Assembly: GCA_963832305.1 (NCBI GenBank) | Contig: CAWHTU010000006.1 | Location: 1 to 64,000 of the forward strand | From: Roseiarcus sp963832305 | Lineage (GTDB): Bacteria > Pseudomonadota > Alphaproteobacteria > Rhizobiales > Beijerinckiaceae | Length of the DNA: 64,000 nt | Direction: 5' to 3' | Part shown: piece after piece, positions 25,424-34,580 of the stretch | Numbering within the stretch: position 1 is the stretch's first letter | How the letters are laid out: the number at the start of each line of letters is the position of its first letter | The notes under the pieces: generated by a model | The model's input: the letters and a program-made list of their open reading frames with translations, nothing else | Database searches by the model: none | Told to the model about the DNA's origin: nothing | Made by a program: the position numbers and the translations under genes

Positions 25424-26827
25424 TCAATCCAGCCCGAACCGCTGTGCGATCGCGGCGAAGGACTGATCGAGGATCTCGACCCCCTGCAAGGCTTCGTCCT
25501 CCGTGATGACGAGCGGCGGATTGATGCGGATGACGTTGGAATAGGACATGGTGATGAGCCCGCGCTCGAGCGCTTCGTGGAAGAGCGCGCGGGTGATTTT
25601 CTTGTCGAGCGGCGCTTTGGTCTTGCGGTCGGCGACCATGTCGACGCCGATCATCAGGCCGCGGCCTCGGACGTCGCCGATGAAGCGGTATTTCTCCTGA
25701 ACCTTCTTCAGCGCCTCGAGCATGACGGCGCCGACCCGGGCCGAATTCTCGACCAGCTTGTCTTCGGTCAGGGCTTCCATCGCGGCGAGGCCCGCCGCGC
25801 CCGCGAGGGGATTGCCGCCATAGCTCGACGACGAGCCGCTCGGCTCGCCGAACGGCGTGGCCGACATGTTTTCAAGCGACGAGGCGACCCCGCTCATCGG
25901 GAAGCCGCCGCCGATCCCCTTGCCGATCGTCATGACGTCGGGCTTGAGGCCGAAATGCTCCGAGGCCCACATTTTGCCGGTGCGGCCGAAACCGACCAGG
26001 ATCTCGTCGGCGATGAGCAGCGCGCCGGCCTCGGTCGCGATCTCGCGCACCGCATGGATGAAGTCGTCAGGCGGAATCACGTTGCCCGCCGTGCCCTGCA
26101 TCGGCTCGATGATGATCGCGGCGATTTCGCCCTGCGTGTCGTTCTTGATGACGTTGCGCAGATGCTCGGCGCAGGCGACGCCGCAGGAGGGATGCTGCAG
26201 GTTGAACGGGCAGCGATAGCAATCGGCGTAAGGGCTGTGGTGCATACCGGGCGGGAACGGGCCCTGATGGTTGCGATAAGACCCGCCAAGGAGCCCGATC
26301 ACCCCCTGCGACTTGCCGTGGAAGCCGCCCCAGAAGCCGATAAACTCGAACTTCTTGCTGACCGACTTGGCGAGCCGGAACGCTGCCTCGACCGCCTCCG
26401 CGCCGCCCGAGAAAAGCTGGAGGTGGGTGAGCCCTTCCGGGAGCGTCGCGGCGATGCGCTCAAGGAATTCCGCGCGCGCCTCGGTGGTGAAACTGCCGAA
26501 GGTGACGCGCTCGAGCTGCTCCTTGAGCCGCGCCACATAGCGCGGATGCGCGTGGCCGAGGCTGCCGACCGCAATGCCTGCGATGAAGTCGAGATATTCG
26601 TTGCCGTCGACGTCGGTGATCGTGCAGCCTTGCGCATGGTCGACGACGATCTGCGAGAAGAGCGCGATCGACTGCAGCCCCGGCGCCATCGCTTGCGTCT
26701 CACGGTCGAAGATCGCTTTCGACTTCGGGCCGGGGACGGCGCGGCGCGGAAGCTCGCGTCTCGGCGCCGGGGAAGCTTTTGCGGATGAAAGGTCGTTCAA
26801 GGGATCAGTTCCTCGTCGAGGCGACAA
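25424..26827 (-). CDS. class-III PLP aminotransferase
   Basis: A 467-residue fold-type I aminotransferase of the class-III (4-aminobutyrate/ornithine-like) group, which moves an amino group onto a keto or aldehyde compound. Seen are LFSQIVVDHAQGCTITDVDG, the PLP-phosphate site FSGGAEAVEAAFRLAK, the cofactor Asp in LLIADEILVGFGRTGKMWA, and the Schiff-base lysine in MTIGKGIGGGFPMSG. A cysteine-containing insert (YADCYRCPFNLQHPSCGVAC) occurs in the middle, as in some members of the group. Its start overlaps the upstream ATP-grasp gene by 23 bases, so the two are translationally coupled. In this context the substrate could be an inosose-type ketone; that is inference. Confidence 0.88.
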   Translation of the reverse strand: MSPRRGTDPLNDLSSAKASPAPRRELPRRAVPGPKSKAIFDRETQAMAPGLQSIALFSQIVVDHAQGCTITDVDGNEYLDFIAGIAVGSLGHAHPRYVARLKEQLERVTFGSFTTEARAEFLERIAATLPEGLTHLQLFSGGAEAVEAAFRLAKSVSKKFEFIGFWGGFHGKSQGVIGLLGGSYRNHQGPFPPGMHHSPYADCYRCPFNLQHPSCGVACAEHLRNVIKNDTQGEIAAIIIEPMQGTAGNVIPPDDFIHAVREIATEAGALLIADEILVGFGRTGKMWASEHFGLKPDVMTIGKGIGGGFPMSGVASSLENMSATPFGEPSGSSSSYGGNPLAGAAGLAAMEALTEDKLVENSARVGAVMLEALKKVQEKYRFIGDVRGRGLMIGVDMVADRKTKAPLDKKITRALFHEALERGLITMSYSNVIRINPPLVITEDEALQGVEILDQSFAAIAQRFGLD

Positions 26828-27656
26828 TGCGCGGACGCCGCCGGAAGCGCTCGCTCAGATGGTCCGCGATCGCTTCGGCGGCCTGATCGCGGTAAAGCGC
26901 GTAGCTCGGCCACGCGTTGAGGTCGATGATCATCGGTTCGCCGCTGGCCCGGATGATCGCGTCGCCGCCGAAGACCTCGAGCCCGAGCGCGGCGGCGGCG
27001 TCGAGCGCGGCGTCATGCAGGCGAGCGGCGTCGAACGAGTGGCCGAGCATGCCCTTGTCGCGATGATAGAACCATTGGAACCAGTTGGCGTCCGCCCGAC
27101 CCGCGCCACGTCTGACGCCGTAGAATTTGACCAGATCGCCCGCCACATGCTCCTGGGCGACGACAAAGGGTATGCCGCGCTCGGCGAATTCGCGCAATGC
27201 CGCGCGCCACCCCGTCTCCGACGCGACATACATGACATCGTCGGGCTGCGTCGCGTGGAAATCGTAGCGCTTGACCCACATGCAGTCGACCGGCCTTGGT
27301 TTCATCGCGTCGGTGGCGACGACCCGGCTGAGCGGCGCCGCCACGCGGCGCTGGGCGAACAATTCGATCATCCGGTGGCGGTAGGTATTGCGAATGGAAG
27401 CGGGCGAATTGACGACGATCGAGCCGGCCTTCTCCATCGCCGCGAGGCGATCGAGAATTGTCCCGCGCTCGCACATCACGAATACGTTGGCCGAAGGCGT
27501 CTCGGCCAGGGCCTCGGCGGCGATCAGTTCGACGTCGAAGCCGCGCTCCTTCAAGTGCGCGGCGACGCGCTCCAGGATCGCGGCGTCGTCATCGATCCGT
27601 CCGGGCGAGTGCGCCGCCTCGCGGTAGACGCCCCAACAGGTCGTGGCCGCGCTCAT
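26805..27656 (-). CDS. ATP-grasp family protein
   Basis: A 283-residue protein whose C-terminal part has an ATP-grasp look: MWVKRYDFHATQPDDVMYV for the nucleotide-binding strand, and the metal-binding end EPMIIDLNAWPSYALYRDQA (D-x-N-x-WPS). Members of this fold join a carboxylate to an amine through an acyl phosphate, or phosphorylate inositols (ITPK branch). Which applies here cannot be decided from sequence alone. It overlaps the upstream nucleotidyltransferase by 4 bases (ATGA) and the downstream aminotransferase by 23 bases, so it clearly belongs to the operon. No signal peptide is present. Confidence 0.75.
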   Translation of the reverse strand: MSAATTCWGVYREAAHSPGRIDDDAAILERVAAHLKERGFDVELIAAEALAETPSANVFVMCERGTILDRLAAMEKAGSIVVNSPASIRNTYRHRMIELFAQRRVAAPLSRVVATDAMKPRPVDCMWVKRYDFHATQPDDVMYVASETGWRAALREFAERGIPFVVAQEHVAGDLVKFYGVRRGAGRADANWFQWFYHRDKGMLGHSFDAARLHDAALDAAAALGLEVFGGDAIIRASGEPMIIDLNAWPSYALYRDQAAEAIADHLSERFRRRPRIVASTRN

Positions 27657-28379
27657 TCGCCGGCGTTCTCATGCTGATTGTGGAATCCCGCCAATTCGGC
27701 CGCCTCGACATCGGTCGCGTGATCGATGTCGAACACCAGCGGCAGGACGACGCCATAGACCGGCCGGCTCTGGTCGACCAGCCATTTGAGATAGTCGCGG
27801 AGCCGGGCGAAGTTGCATCGCCGGCTTCGCTATCGGATCCGGCGGCAGCCAATAGAGGCCGGCGGTGACGTGGCTGCCGCTATCGCCGCCGAGGCGAAGA
27901 ATGCGGCCGTCCGCCGCGCGCAGCGTCGCCCAGAGCGGATTGTCGTCATCGACATGGCCGGTCAGGCCGAGGACGACCGCGTCGCCCGGAAAGGCCGCCG
28001 CCGACCTCACGAAATGGCGGAAGTCGTCGACCGGCAGGATCGAATCGACTGTCGTGATCAACGCCGGCGAATGGGCGAGGCGGGCGGCGACCAGCTCAAA
28101 GCTCGCATAGGACGACGGCGTCGTTCGCACGATCAGGTCAAGGTCAAGACCCTCGCCGTGGCCACTGAGCCATTGCCGGCAATCGTCGCTCTCTTCGTTG
28201 ACGATCACCGTCACCCGTCGAATGCCGGCGGCGCGGAAGCGATCGAGAGTGTGCTCGATCAGGGGTCGGCCGCCGACCAGCGCCATCGGCTTGCTCGCAC
28301 GGTAGCCATCGGCTCGCAGGCGGGTCCCGTGTCCAGCGGCGATGACCCCGCCGCGCAGGATTTCCGACGCGCCGGTCAT
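27653..28379 (-). CDS. MobA/GlmU-like NTP transferase, C-terminal frameshift
   Basis: A sugar- or alcohol-phosphate nucleotidyltransferase with Rossmann-like fold. The nucleotide loop is GGVIAAGHGTRLRADGYRAS, and a metal-binding Asp lies in ALITTVDSILPVDDF. The frame is lost near 27815: one extra base separates the main part from the expected end FARLRDYLKWLVDQSRPVYG then VVLPLVFDIDHATDVEAAEL, which runs into a stop at 27653. That stop overlaps the ATP-grasp start. The joined gene encodes about 241 residues. Such enzymes make CDP- or GDP-activated alcohols or sugars, and next to an inositol-phosphate synthase a CDP-inositol role is conceivable. The read-through product without repair has a similar length but a scrambled tail. 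Confidence 0.75.
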
Positions 28380-29089
28380 TTCAGGACCTGCAACAGGTCG
28401 GGCAGCTTGGTCACGGCCGCGGGAACGGTCCGTGGCGCGGCCGCCTGAGCGGCGATCTGCGCGCCTTCGGGCGCGATCCAGATGAAGCCCATGCCCGCGC
28501 GCCGCGCGCCCTCGCCGTCGCGGGGCAGGGAATCGCCGATGAATACAGCTGTCTCGGGCGCCGCGTGCAGCGCGTCGAGGGCGGCGCGGAAAATCGCTGG
28601 GTCCGGCTTCTCGGCGCCGACCTGGCGGCTATCCGTCATCACCGCGAACTGCGTAGCTAGGCCCGAACTCCGACATACCGCTTCCAGATTGCCGTAGAAG
28701 TTCGACACGACGCCCATCCGATACCGCTCGCCCAACGCTTCGAGGACTGGCCGATTGCGGGCGAAAATCGCCGCCATGTCGGCCAGGAAACGCGTCGCGA
28801 CGCGCTGGCCGCGATCGTCATCCCCCCGGACCTCGGCGGTCCCGGCGCGCCGCCCGAGCTCGCCTTCGAGGTTTGCCGCCAGCGCATGGACCGTCTCGGT
28901 GAGGCCAGCCGCGGGCGGGAGCCCGCCGACGAGCGGGTCATCGGCGGCGTAATAGGCCGGAGCGAACGCCTCGGCGGTCATATCGAGCCCTTCCGCCTGA
29001 TAGAGGGCGTGGAAACGCTCCTTCCACGCAACGCCGTCGGCGTCGAGCGTGCCCCCGAAGTCGAAGAGCAGCGTTTCGATCGCCGCCAT
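28376..29089 (-). CDS. HAD family phosphatase
   Basis: A 237-residue haloacid-dehalogenase-like hydrolase. Motif I with the nucleophile Asp is LLFDFGGTLDADG, motif II is in GVVSNFYGN, the motif III lysine is in VGAEKPDPAIF, and the motif IV acidic pair is in VFIGDSLPRDGEGARR. Such proteins remove phosphate from small molecules. The start is the ATG at 29089; earlier in-frame Met codons lie in Arg-rich, non-conserved sequence. Its stop overlaps the nucleotidyltransferase start (ATGA), and it begins 52 bases after the inositol-3-phosphate synthase gene. A reasonable guess is dephosphorylation of a cyclitol phosphate. Confidence 0.85.
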   Translation of the reverse strand: MAAIETLLFDFGGTLDADGVAWKERFHALYQAEGLDMTAEAFAPAYYAADDPLVGGLPPAAGLTETVHALAANLEGELGRRAGTAEVRGDDDRGQRVATRFLADMAAIFARNRPVLEALGERYRMGVVSNFYGNLEAVCRSSGLATQFAVMTDSRQVGAEKPDPAIFRAALDALHAAPETAVFIGDSLPRDGEGARRAGMGFIWIAPEGAQIAAQAAAPRTVPAAVTKLPDLLQVLK

Positions 29090-29141
29090 CAGGGAAGCCA
29101 ATCGCCGGGATGGGCCGAAGCCGTTTCGGCCGCGAGCCGCA

Positions 29142-30293
29142 CTACGAGCGACTTGAGCGGCCCGCAACCTTTGCGCTCTGCGGCGCGGCCTTCGGAAGCT
29201 CGAACGGCAGCCCATCAATGAACGCATTGCAGGCGTCGCGCGCAACGCTGTCGCGAAACTGGCGCGGCGGAGTCTTCATATAATAGGCCGACGGCGCTTC
29301 GAGGGGGCCGCCCACGCCGCGGTCCAATCCCAGCTTGGCGCAGCGCAGCGCGTCGATGACGACGCCGGCGCTATTCGAGGAATCCTCCACCGAGAGCCTG
29401 AGCTCGATCTCCAGCGGCGCGTCGCCGAAGCCGCGGCCCTCGAGGCGAATGAAAGCGATCTTGTTGTCGTTCTGCCACGGAATGTAGTCGGACGGGCCGA
29501 TGTGAATGTCCGCATCGTCAAGCCGCTCATCGAGCTGCGATTGCACGGATTCGGTCTTGGAAATCTTCTTCGACTTGAGCCGCTTGCGCTCCAGCATATT
29601 GAGGAAGTCGGTGTTGCCGGCGGTGTTGAGCTGATAGGTCCGGTCGAGCGCCACGCCGCGGTCGGCGAACAGCCGCGCGAGCGAGCGATGAACAATCGTC
29701 GCGCCAACCTGACTTTTGACGTCGTCGCCGACGATTGGCAGGCGGGCGTCTCGAAATTTCTGGGCCCATTCGGGATCGGACGCCAGGAACACCGGGACGC
29801 AATTGACCATGCCGACCCCCGCTTCGAGGCAGGCTTGAGCGTAATGTTTGACCGCCTTCTCGGAGCCAACCGGCAGGTAGCACAACAGCACTTCCGCGCC
29901 AGACTTGCGCAAAGCCTGGGCGATGTCGGTCGGCTCGAGATCAGCCGGGCGGAAAGCGACGTCGTCGTCGTAGTCCGCCATATGCGCCGCCACGCCGTCA
30001 AGGAGAGGGCCCATCTGGACCACGACGTTCGAAACGGGCAGCGAACTCTGGAACACCCGCGTGTTGTTGGGTTTGGCGAAGATCGCCTCCTCGAGCGACC
30101 GGCCGACCTTGCGCCTGTCGACGTCGAAAGCGGCGACGAACTCGACATCGCTGGCGCGGTAGCCGCCGATGGTCTGGCGCATCACGCCGTCGAGCGCTGC
30201 GTTGCGGCGGCTCCGGTAGTATTCCACGCCTTGCACCAGGGAGCTGGCGCAATTGCCGACACCGGCGATGGCGACCTTGATGTTCTTTGGCAT
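29142..30293 (-). CDS. ino1: inositol-3-phosphate synthase (actinobacterial type)
   Basis: A 383-residue NAD-dependent isomerase turning glucose-6-phosphate into 1D-myo-inositol 3-phosphate. The N-terminal NAD site is VAIAGVGNCASSLVQGVEYY. Family landmarks follow: VEFVAAFDVDRRKVGRSLEE, CVPVFLASDPEWAQKF, IVGDDVKSQVGATIVHRSL, and the catalytic lysine regions LKSKKISKTESV and SDYIPWQNDNK. The wording and short length resemble the actinobacterial Ino1 group rather than the eukaryotic one. The ATG at 30293 matches the usual start. The enzyme is uncommon in this class of bacteria, and it heads a coupled set of small-molecule enzymes. It lies about 200 bases downstream of shc on the same strand. Confidence 0.93.
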   Translation of the reverse strand: MPKNIKVAIAGVGNCASSLVQGVEYYRSRRNAALDGVMRQTIGGYRASDVEFVAAFDVDRRKVGRSLEEAIFAKPNNTRVFQSSLPVSNVVVQMGPLLDGVAAHMADYDDDVAFRPADLEPTDIAQALRKSGAEVLLCYLPVGSEKAVKHYAQACLEAGVGMVNCVPVFLASDPEWAQKFRDARLPIVGDDVKSQVGATIVHRSLARLFADRGVALDRTYQLNTAGNTDFLNMLERKRLKSKKISKTESVQSQLDERLDDADIHIGPSDYIPWQNDNKIAFIRLEGRGFGDAPLEIELRLSVEDSSNSAGVVIDALRCAKLGLDRGVGGPLEAPSAYYMKTPPRQFRDSVARDACNAFIDGLPFELPKAAPQSAKVAGRSSRS

Positions 30294-30499
30294 TCGGCTG
30301 ACAAATCCTCGTAAGACGCAGATCGTTGGTCGAGCCCGCGGGCCGACCGTGAAATAACCCTCTGCATGTGTCATTTGCGCCCGAGCGAAACCGTTCCCCG
30401 CCAGGGCGAAGCGCCCATCATATAGGATTACGGTTCGATGACAAAACCGGCCCGGCCATGGATGGCGCCTCGGTTGCCCCCTTATCTCCGGGGCCGCCC

Positions 30500-32476
30500 T
30501 CACATCCCGAACATCGCCTCGCGGCTGTTGCCGCGCGTGAGGTTGCGGTAGCGGGCGAGCGCCCAGAGGGGAAAAAACTTCGAGTAGCCGTGGTAGCGCA
30601 AGTAGAATACGCGCGGGAATCCGGTTGCGGTGTGGAAGGGCTCGCTCCAAAATCCGTCCTCGCCCTGGGTCGCCGCGAGCCAGGCGACGCCGCGGGCGAC
30701 GGCGGAGTTGTCCGCTTCGCCCGCCGCCATCAGCCCGAGCAGCGCCCACGCCGTTTGCGAGGACGTGCTCGGCGATGATTCGAACGCCTTGTAGTCGAGT
30801 CTGTAGCTGTCGCCGCTCTCGCCCCAGCCGCCGTCGGGATTCTGGACCCGGATCAGCCAGGCGACCGCCCGGCGCACCGGCGCGGACTGCGGATCCTCGC
30901 CGGCGATCGCCAACGCGCAAAGCGCCGACCAGGTCCCGTAGATGTAGTTCATGCCCCAGCGGCCGAACCAGCTTCCGTCCTTCTCCTGATCGGCCTTGAG
31001 GGCGTCGATTCCGCGCGCCAGCACGGAACTCGTCTCGCGGGTCTCGCCGAGCTGTGCGAGCAGGGAGATGCAGCGCGCGGTGACGTCGGCGGTCGGCGGG
31101 TCGAGCAACGCCCCGTGATCGGCGAACGGAATGTGATTGAGATAGTGATAAGTGTTGTCGGCGTCGAAAGCGGCCCAGGCGCCGTCCCGGCTTTGCAGGC
31201 CCTCGATCCACTCGCGCGCCCGCGCGATCGCCTCGGAATGAGCGTCCGGGGCGCCGCTCACGCCACCGCGGTCGGCGCGGTCCATCGCCATCGCCACCAC
31301 GGCGGTGTCGTCGGTGTCGGGATAATGCGGGTTCGCGTACTGGAACGCCCAACCGCCCGGCCGGACGTCCGGGCGCCGGGCGGCCCAATCGCCCTTGACC
31401 TCGAGGATCTGGAGCGGCTTGAGCCATGCGAGCGCGGCCTTCACCGGCTCGGCGCCGGCTGCGCCGCCGGTTTCGAGCAGCGCATGGGCGGCAAGCGCCG
31501 TGTCCCAGACCGGCGACAGGCAAGGCTGGCAATAGGCTTCGTCCTTGCGGATGACGAGCAGCCGTTCGATCGACTGCCGCGCCGCGACGAGGTCAGAATG
31601 GTCGGGCGGGTAGCCGAGCGCATCGAACATCAAGACCGCGTTCGCCATCGCCGGATAGATCGCGCCGAGGCCGTCCTCGCGATTGAGGCGCTCGGTGACG
31701 AAACCCGCAGCAGCGTCGATCGCGCGGCGCCGCAGCGACGCCGGAAAAAGCGGGTCTGCGCGCTTGAGCAGCCAGTCGATAGCGCCGAAGAACTTCACGG
31801 CCGCCCAAGTTTGATGGGCGCCGGCCGGCCACTTGCGCACCGTCTCCGGCGGCGCCGTGAACAACTCCCCGATCGTAACGCCGCGCGGATTGGCGGCGCG
31901 CGGCTTCAAGGCCTGCAGAACGAGAAGCGGGACCATGACCGTCCGCGCCCAGTAGGAAACCTTGTCGAGGTGAAACGGAAACCAGCGCGGCAGCAGCATG
32001 ATCTCGACCGGCATGGTCGGAACGCCGCTCCAGGGAATGGCGCCGTAGAGCGCCAGCAGGAAGCGGGTGAAGACGTTGCTCCTAGCCGCCCCGCCATGGG
32101 CGAGAATGGCTTCGCGCGCGCGGCGCAGATGTGGCGCGTCGGGATCGTCGCCGATCATCTTGAGAGCAAAATAGGCCTTGACGCTGGCGCTCACGTCGAA
32201 CGGGCCCGCGTGAACGAGCGGCCAGCCGCCATGGTCGCCCTGGATTCGTCGAAGATAGACGGCGATCAGTCGCTCGAGTTCGAGATCGGGCTTTTCGGCG
32301 CGAAAGTGCCTGAGCAGCACATATTCGGCCGGGATGGTCGCGTCCGCCTCGAGCTCGAAGCACCAGTGGCCGTCGTCGCGCTGCAGGGCGAGCAGCGCCT
32401 TCGAGGCGCGGGAGATATGGCGTTCGAGGGCTTCCGCCGACGGCGAGGCTTCCGAATGGTCGAGGGCGACGTTCAT
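30500..32476 (-). CDS. shc: squalene-hopene cyclase
   Basis: A 658-residue prenyltransferase-fold cyclase (HpnF) that turns squalene into hopene and diplopterol, the core of hopanoid membrane lipids. The acid motif DTDD, which protonates squalene, is at residues 387-390 in HYPDTDDTAVVAM. Several QW repeats (for example LQSRDGAWAAFDADN, VQNPDGGWGESGDSY) are visible, and the start has LLALQRDDGHWCFELEADAT. It is a peripheral inner-membrane protein. Its start overlaps the hpnE stop (ATGA), making it the last gene of the hpnABCDE-shc operon. The length matches the family. Confidence 0.97.
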   Translation of the reverse strand: MNVALDHSEASPSAEALERHISRASKALLALQRDDGHWCFELEADATIPAEYVLLRHFRAEKPDLELERLIAVYLRRIQGDHGGWPLVHAGPFDVSASVKAYFALKMIGDDPDAPHLRRAREAILAHGGAARSNVFTRFLLALYGAIPWSGVPTMPVEIMLLPRWFPFHLDKVSYWARTVMVPLLVLQALKPRAANPRGVTIGELFTAPPETVRKWPAGAHQTWAAVKFFGAIDWLLKRADPLFPASLRRRAIDAAAGFVTERLNREDGLGAIYPAMANAVLMFDALGYPPDHSDLVAARQSIERLLVIRKDEAYCQPCLSPVWDTALAAHALLETGGAAGAEPVKAALAWLKPLQILEVKGDWAARRPDVRPGGWAFQYANPHYPDTDDTAVVAMAMDRADRGGVSGAPDAHSEAIARAREWIEGLQSRDGAWAAFDADNTYHYLNHIPFADHGALLDPPTADVTARCISLLAQLGETRETSSVLARGIDALKADQEKDGSWFGRWGMNYIYGTWSALCALAIAGEDPQSAPVRRAVAWLIRVQNPDGGWGESGDSYRLDYKAFESSPSTSSQTAWALLGLMAAGEADNSAVARGVAWLAATQGEDGFWSEPFHTATGFPRVFYLRYHGYSKFFPLWALARYRNLTRGNSREAMFGM

Positions 32477-33762
32477 GGCGAAACACTCACGGCGCGGGAT
32501 TTCGGCCTAACCGCGCCCGGTTCGAGGACGATTGAAGCCGCCTTATAGCCCGAACGGACCGCTCCTTCGATGGTGGCCGGCAGGCCGGTCTGAATCCAGT
32601 CGCCGGCAAGGACGACATTTGCCCATTGGGTGCGCGTATCCGGCCGTTTGGCGTTCTGCGCCGGCGTCGCGGCGAAGGTCGCGCGCTTTTCCTTGACGAT
32701 CTGCCAGGGCGGCAGATCGCCGGGAAGCCCAGTCAGCATAGCGGCCTCCCGCCAGATCTCGGCCGCAAGCTCGTCTCGCGGACGGTCGATGAGGCGGTCG
32801 GCGTTGCTGATGGTTACCGAGAGCCGGTCTGGAAATGCAAACAGCCATTCGATCTCGGCGTTGACGACGCCGAGGATCGCCGGCTGGCCGAGGGGCGGCG
32901 CGATCTGGAAATGGACATTGAGAATGCCGCGAAATTCGTCCGGCGCCGTCACGCCCGGAAGAAGGTCCTTCGCGATCCATGGCGGCGCGCAAAGGATCAC
33001 GGAATCGTCCGCGCCGAGATCCTCTTGCCCCCGGTCAAAGTCGAGCACCACGGCGCGCCCGCCCTCAAAACGGATCGCCTTGAGCCGGTCGCCGAACCGA
33101 ACCGGAGATCCGCGCGCGGCAAGAACGGCAACGGCCGGGTCGATGAAGCTGCTGGCGAGCCCGTGGCCGGCGAAGAGCGGGTGGCAGGCCTTTCCTCCCG
33201 CGGCAAGAGTTTCGCGCAGCAAAGCCGCCGTGAGCGCGGCGGAGCTTTCCGCAGGATCGGTGTTGAGCGCGGAGGTCAGGAGGGGGCGCCAGAGTCGCTC
33301 GTAGAGCGGGCCTGCGCAGCGCATCGCCTCGCCGATCGTCGCACTCCGCCCCTTCAAGAACACGCCGAGCGGGGCGAAATACTCGCCAAGCGCGGTGCCC
33401 GGCACGCGCCTCTTCCGATCCAACACCCACCATGGAATACGGCCTTCGCTGAGGTCGAGCCGCCACCGCTCGCCGCTCCTGAGGTCCGCGAAGTCGAAGA
33501 TCGCGGCGCCAGGATCGCGCAGCGTCTCACGCGATCCGATCCGATCGAGATAGTCCAGCGCTTCGTGATTGCCCGACAGGAGCAGATGGTTGCCGTTGTC
33601 GATGACGACGCCGAGCGTCGGATCAAGATAGGACCGGCAACGGCCGCCGGCGAACGAGGCGGCCTCATGCACGATGACATGGCGCCCGGCGTCGACAAGG
33701 CGCACGGCGGCGCTCAAACCCGCGACGCCCGCGCCAATGACATGGACGGTCCGGCCGCTCAT
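32473..33762 (-). CDS. hpnE: squalene-associated FAD-dependent desaturase HpnE
   Basis: A 429-residue flavin amine-oxidase-like enzyme. In the HpnCDE route it reduces hydroxysqualene to squalene. The FAD-binding GxGxxG site is at the very start (VHVIGAGVAGLSAAVRL, then HEAASFAGGRCRS), and the C-terminal FAD motif is VVLAGDWIQTGLPATIEGAV. The ATG at 33762 overlaps the hpnD stop by four bases, and its own stop overlaps the shc start, so translation is coupled on both sides. The gene is intact. Confidence 0.95.
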   Translation of the reverse strand: MSGRTVHVIGAGVAGLSAAVRLVDAGRHVIVHEAASFAGGRCRSYLDPTLGVVIDNGNHLLLSGNHEALDYLDRIGSRETLRDPGAAIFDFADLRSGERWRLDLSEGRIPWWVLDRKRRVPGTALGEYFAPLGVFLKGRSATIGEAMRCAGPLYERLWRPLLTSALNTDPAESSAALTAALLRETLAAGGKACHPLFAGHGLASSFIDPAVAVLAARGSPVRFGDRLKAIRFEGGRAVVLDFDRGQEDLGADDSVILCAPPWIAKDLLPGVTAPDEFRGILNVHFQIAPPLGQPAILGVVNAEIEWLFAFPDRLSVTISNADRLIDRPRDELAAEIWREAAMLTGLPGDLPPWQIVKEKRATFAATPAQNAKRPDTRTQWANVVLAGDWIQTGLPATIEGAVRSGYKAASIVLEPGAVRPKSRAVSVSP

Positions 33763-34580
33763 AGGACGCCATGACGCAGGAGCGCGCCCAGAATCTTGAG
33801 CCGGCTCGCCTTCACGCGGCGCCGGGGCGGCGCGAAGCCGTCCGCGACCATCCGGTCGAGGATCGAGCCGTAAGCAGCAGCCATCAAGCGCGGGGCCTTG
33901 ACCGCCGCCCTCGGCGCCGAAGCCATGATCGAATTGGCCTTCGTGAAATGCTGGCGCGCGCGCTCCGCCACCTCGGCGCAGGCGCCGGCGAGATTCGGGT
34001 CGGCCGCCGCCTTGAGAGGCTCGTCGGTCGTCACGCCGGCGGCGGCGAGCGCCTCGCGCGGCAAATAGAGCCGGCCGGCGCTCGCGTCCTCGTCGACGTC
34101 GCGCAGAATGTTGGTAAGTTGGAGCGCACGCCCGAGATGGTGGGCGAGCGCCTCGCCAGGTTCGGGCGCAAGGCCGAAAATGCGCACCGAAAGCCGGCCA
34201 ACGGCGCTCGCGACCCGGTCGCAATAGAGGTCGAGCGTGGCCCAGTCGGGCGCGCGAATGTCCTCCGCGGCGTCCATCGCCATGCCATCGATGACGGCGC
34301 CGAAATCCGCTTGGCTCAGACGGTAGCGGCGCGTCGCCTCATCGAGAGCGGCGAGATGGGCAGGCGCCTGTCCGGCGAACATCGCCGCGATATCGGCTCG
34401 CCAATGGTCGAGCCTGGCCAAGCGCTCGGTCGCTGGCGCCGGCCCGCGGTCATCAGCGATATCGTCGACCGCGCGACAGAAAGCATAGACGGCGAACATC
34501 GCCTCACGTCGCTGCTCTGGCAGAATGCGCATGGCGGTATAGAAGGAGCTGTGCGCCGCCGGCGCGGCCTGCGGAGTCAT
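33759..34580 (-). CDS. hpnD: presqualene diphosphate synthase HpnD
   Basis: A 273-residue trans-isoprenyl diphosphate synthase-like enzyme (squalene/phytoene synthase family) joining two farnesyl diphosphates to presqualene diphosphate. The first Asp-rich motif is FCRAVDDIADD and the second is ILRDVDEDASAGRLYLP. Length is typical for HpnD. It starts with ATG at 34580, overlapping the hpnC stop, and stops within the hpnE start. The gene is intact. Confidence 0.95.
   Translation of the reverse strand: MTPQAAPAAHSSFYTAMRILPEQRREAMFAVYAFCRAVDDIADDRGPAPATERLARLDHWRADIAAMFAGQAPAHLAALDEATRRYRLSQADFGAVIDGMAMDAAEDIRAPDWATLDLYCDRVASAVGRLSVRIFGLAPEPGEALAHHLGRALQLTNILRDVDEDASAGRLYLPREALAAAGVTTDEPLKAAADPNLAGACAEVAERARQHFTKANSIMASAPRAAVKAPRLMAAAYGSILDRMVADGFAPPRRRVKASRLKILGALLRHGVL

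Noticed and set aside
29142..31532. A 796-residue fusion of an N-terminal domain to inositol-3-phosphate synthase
   Set aside because: The first 413 codons are shadow text of shc and its downstream gap. The true start at 30293 matches the family.
31115..32548. Long open frame (477 codons) antisense to shc and hpnE
   Set aside because: It mirrors the codon bias of shc, is Arg/His-rich and matches no family. High-GC genes often give such antisense frames.
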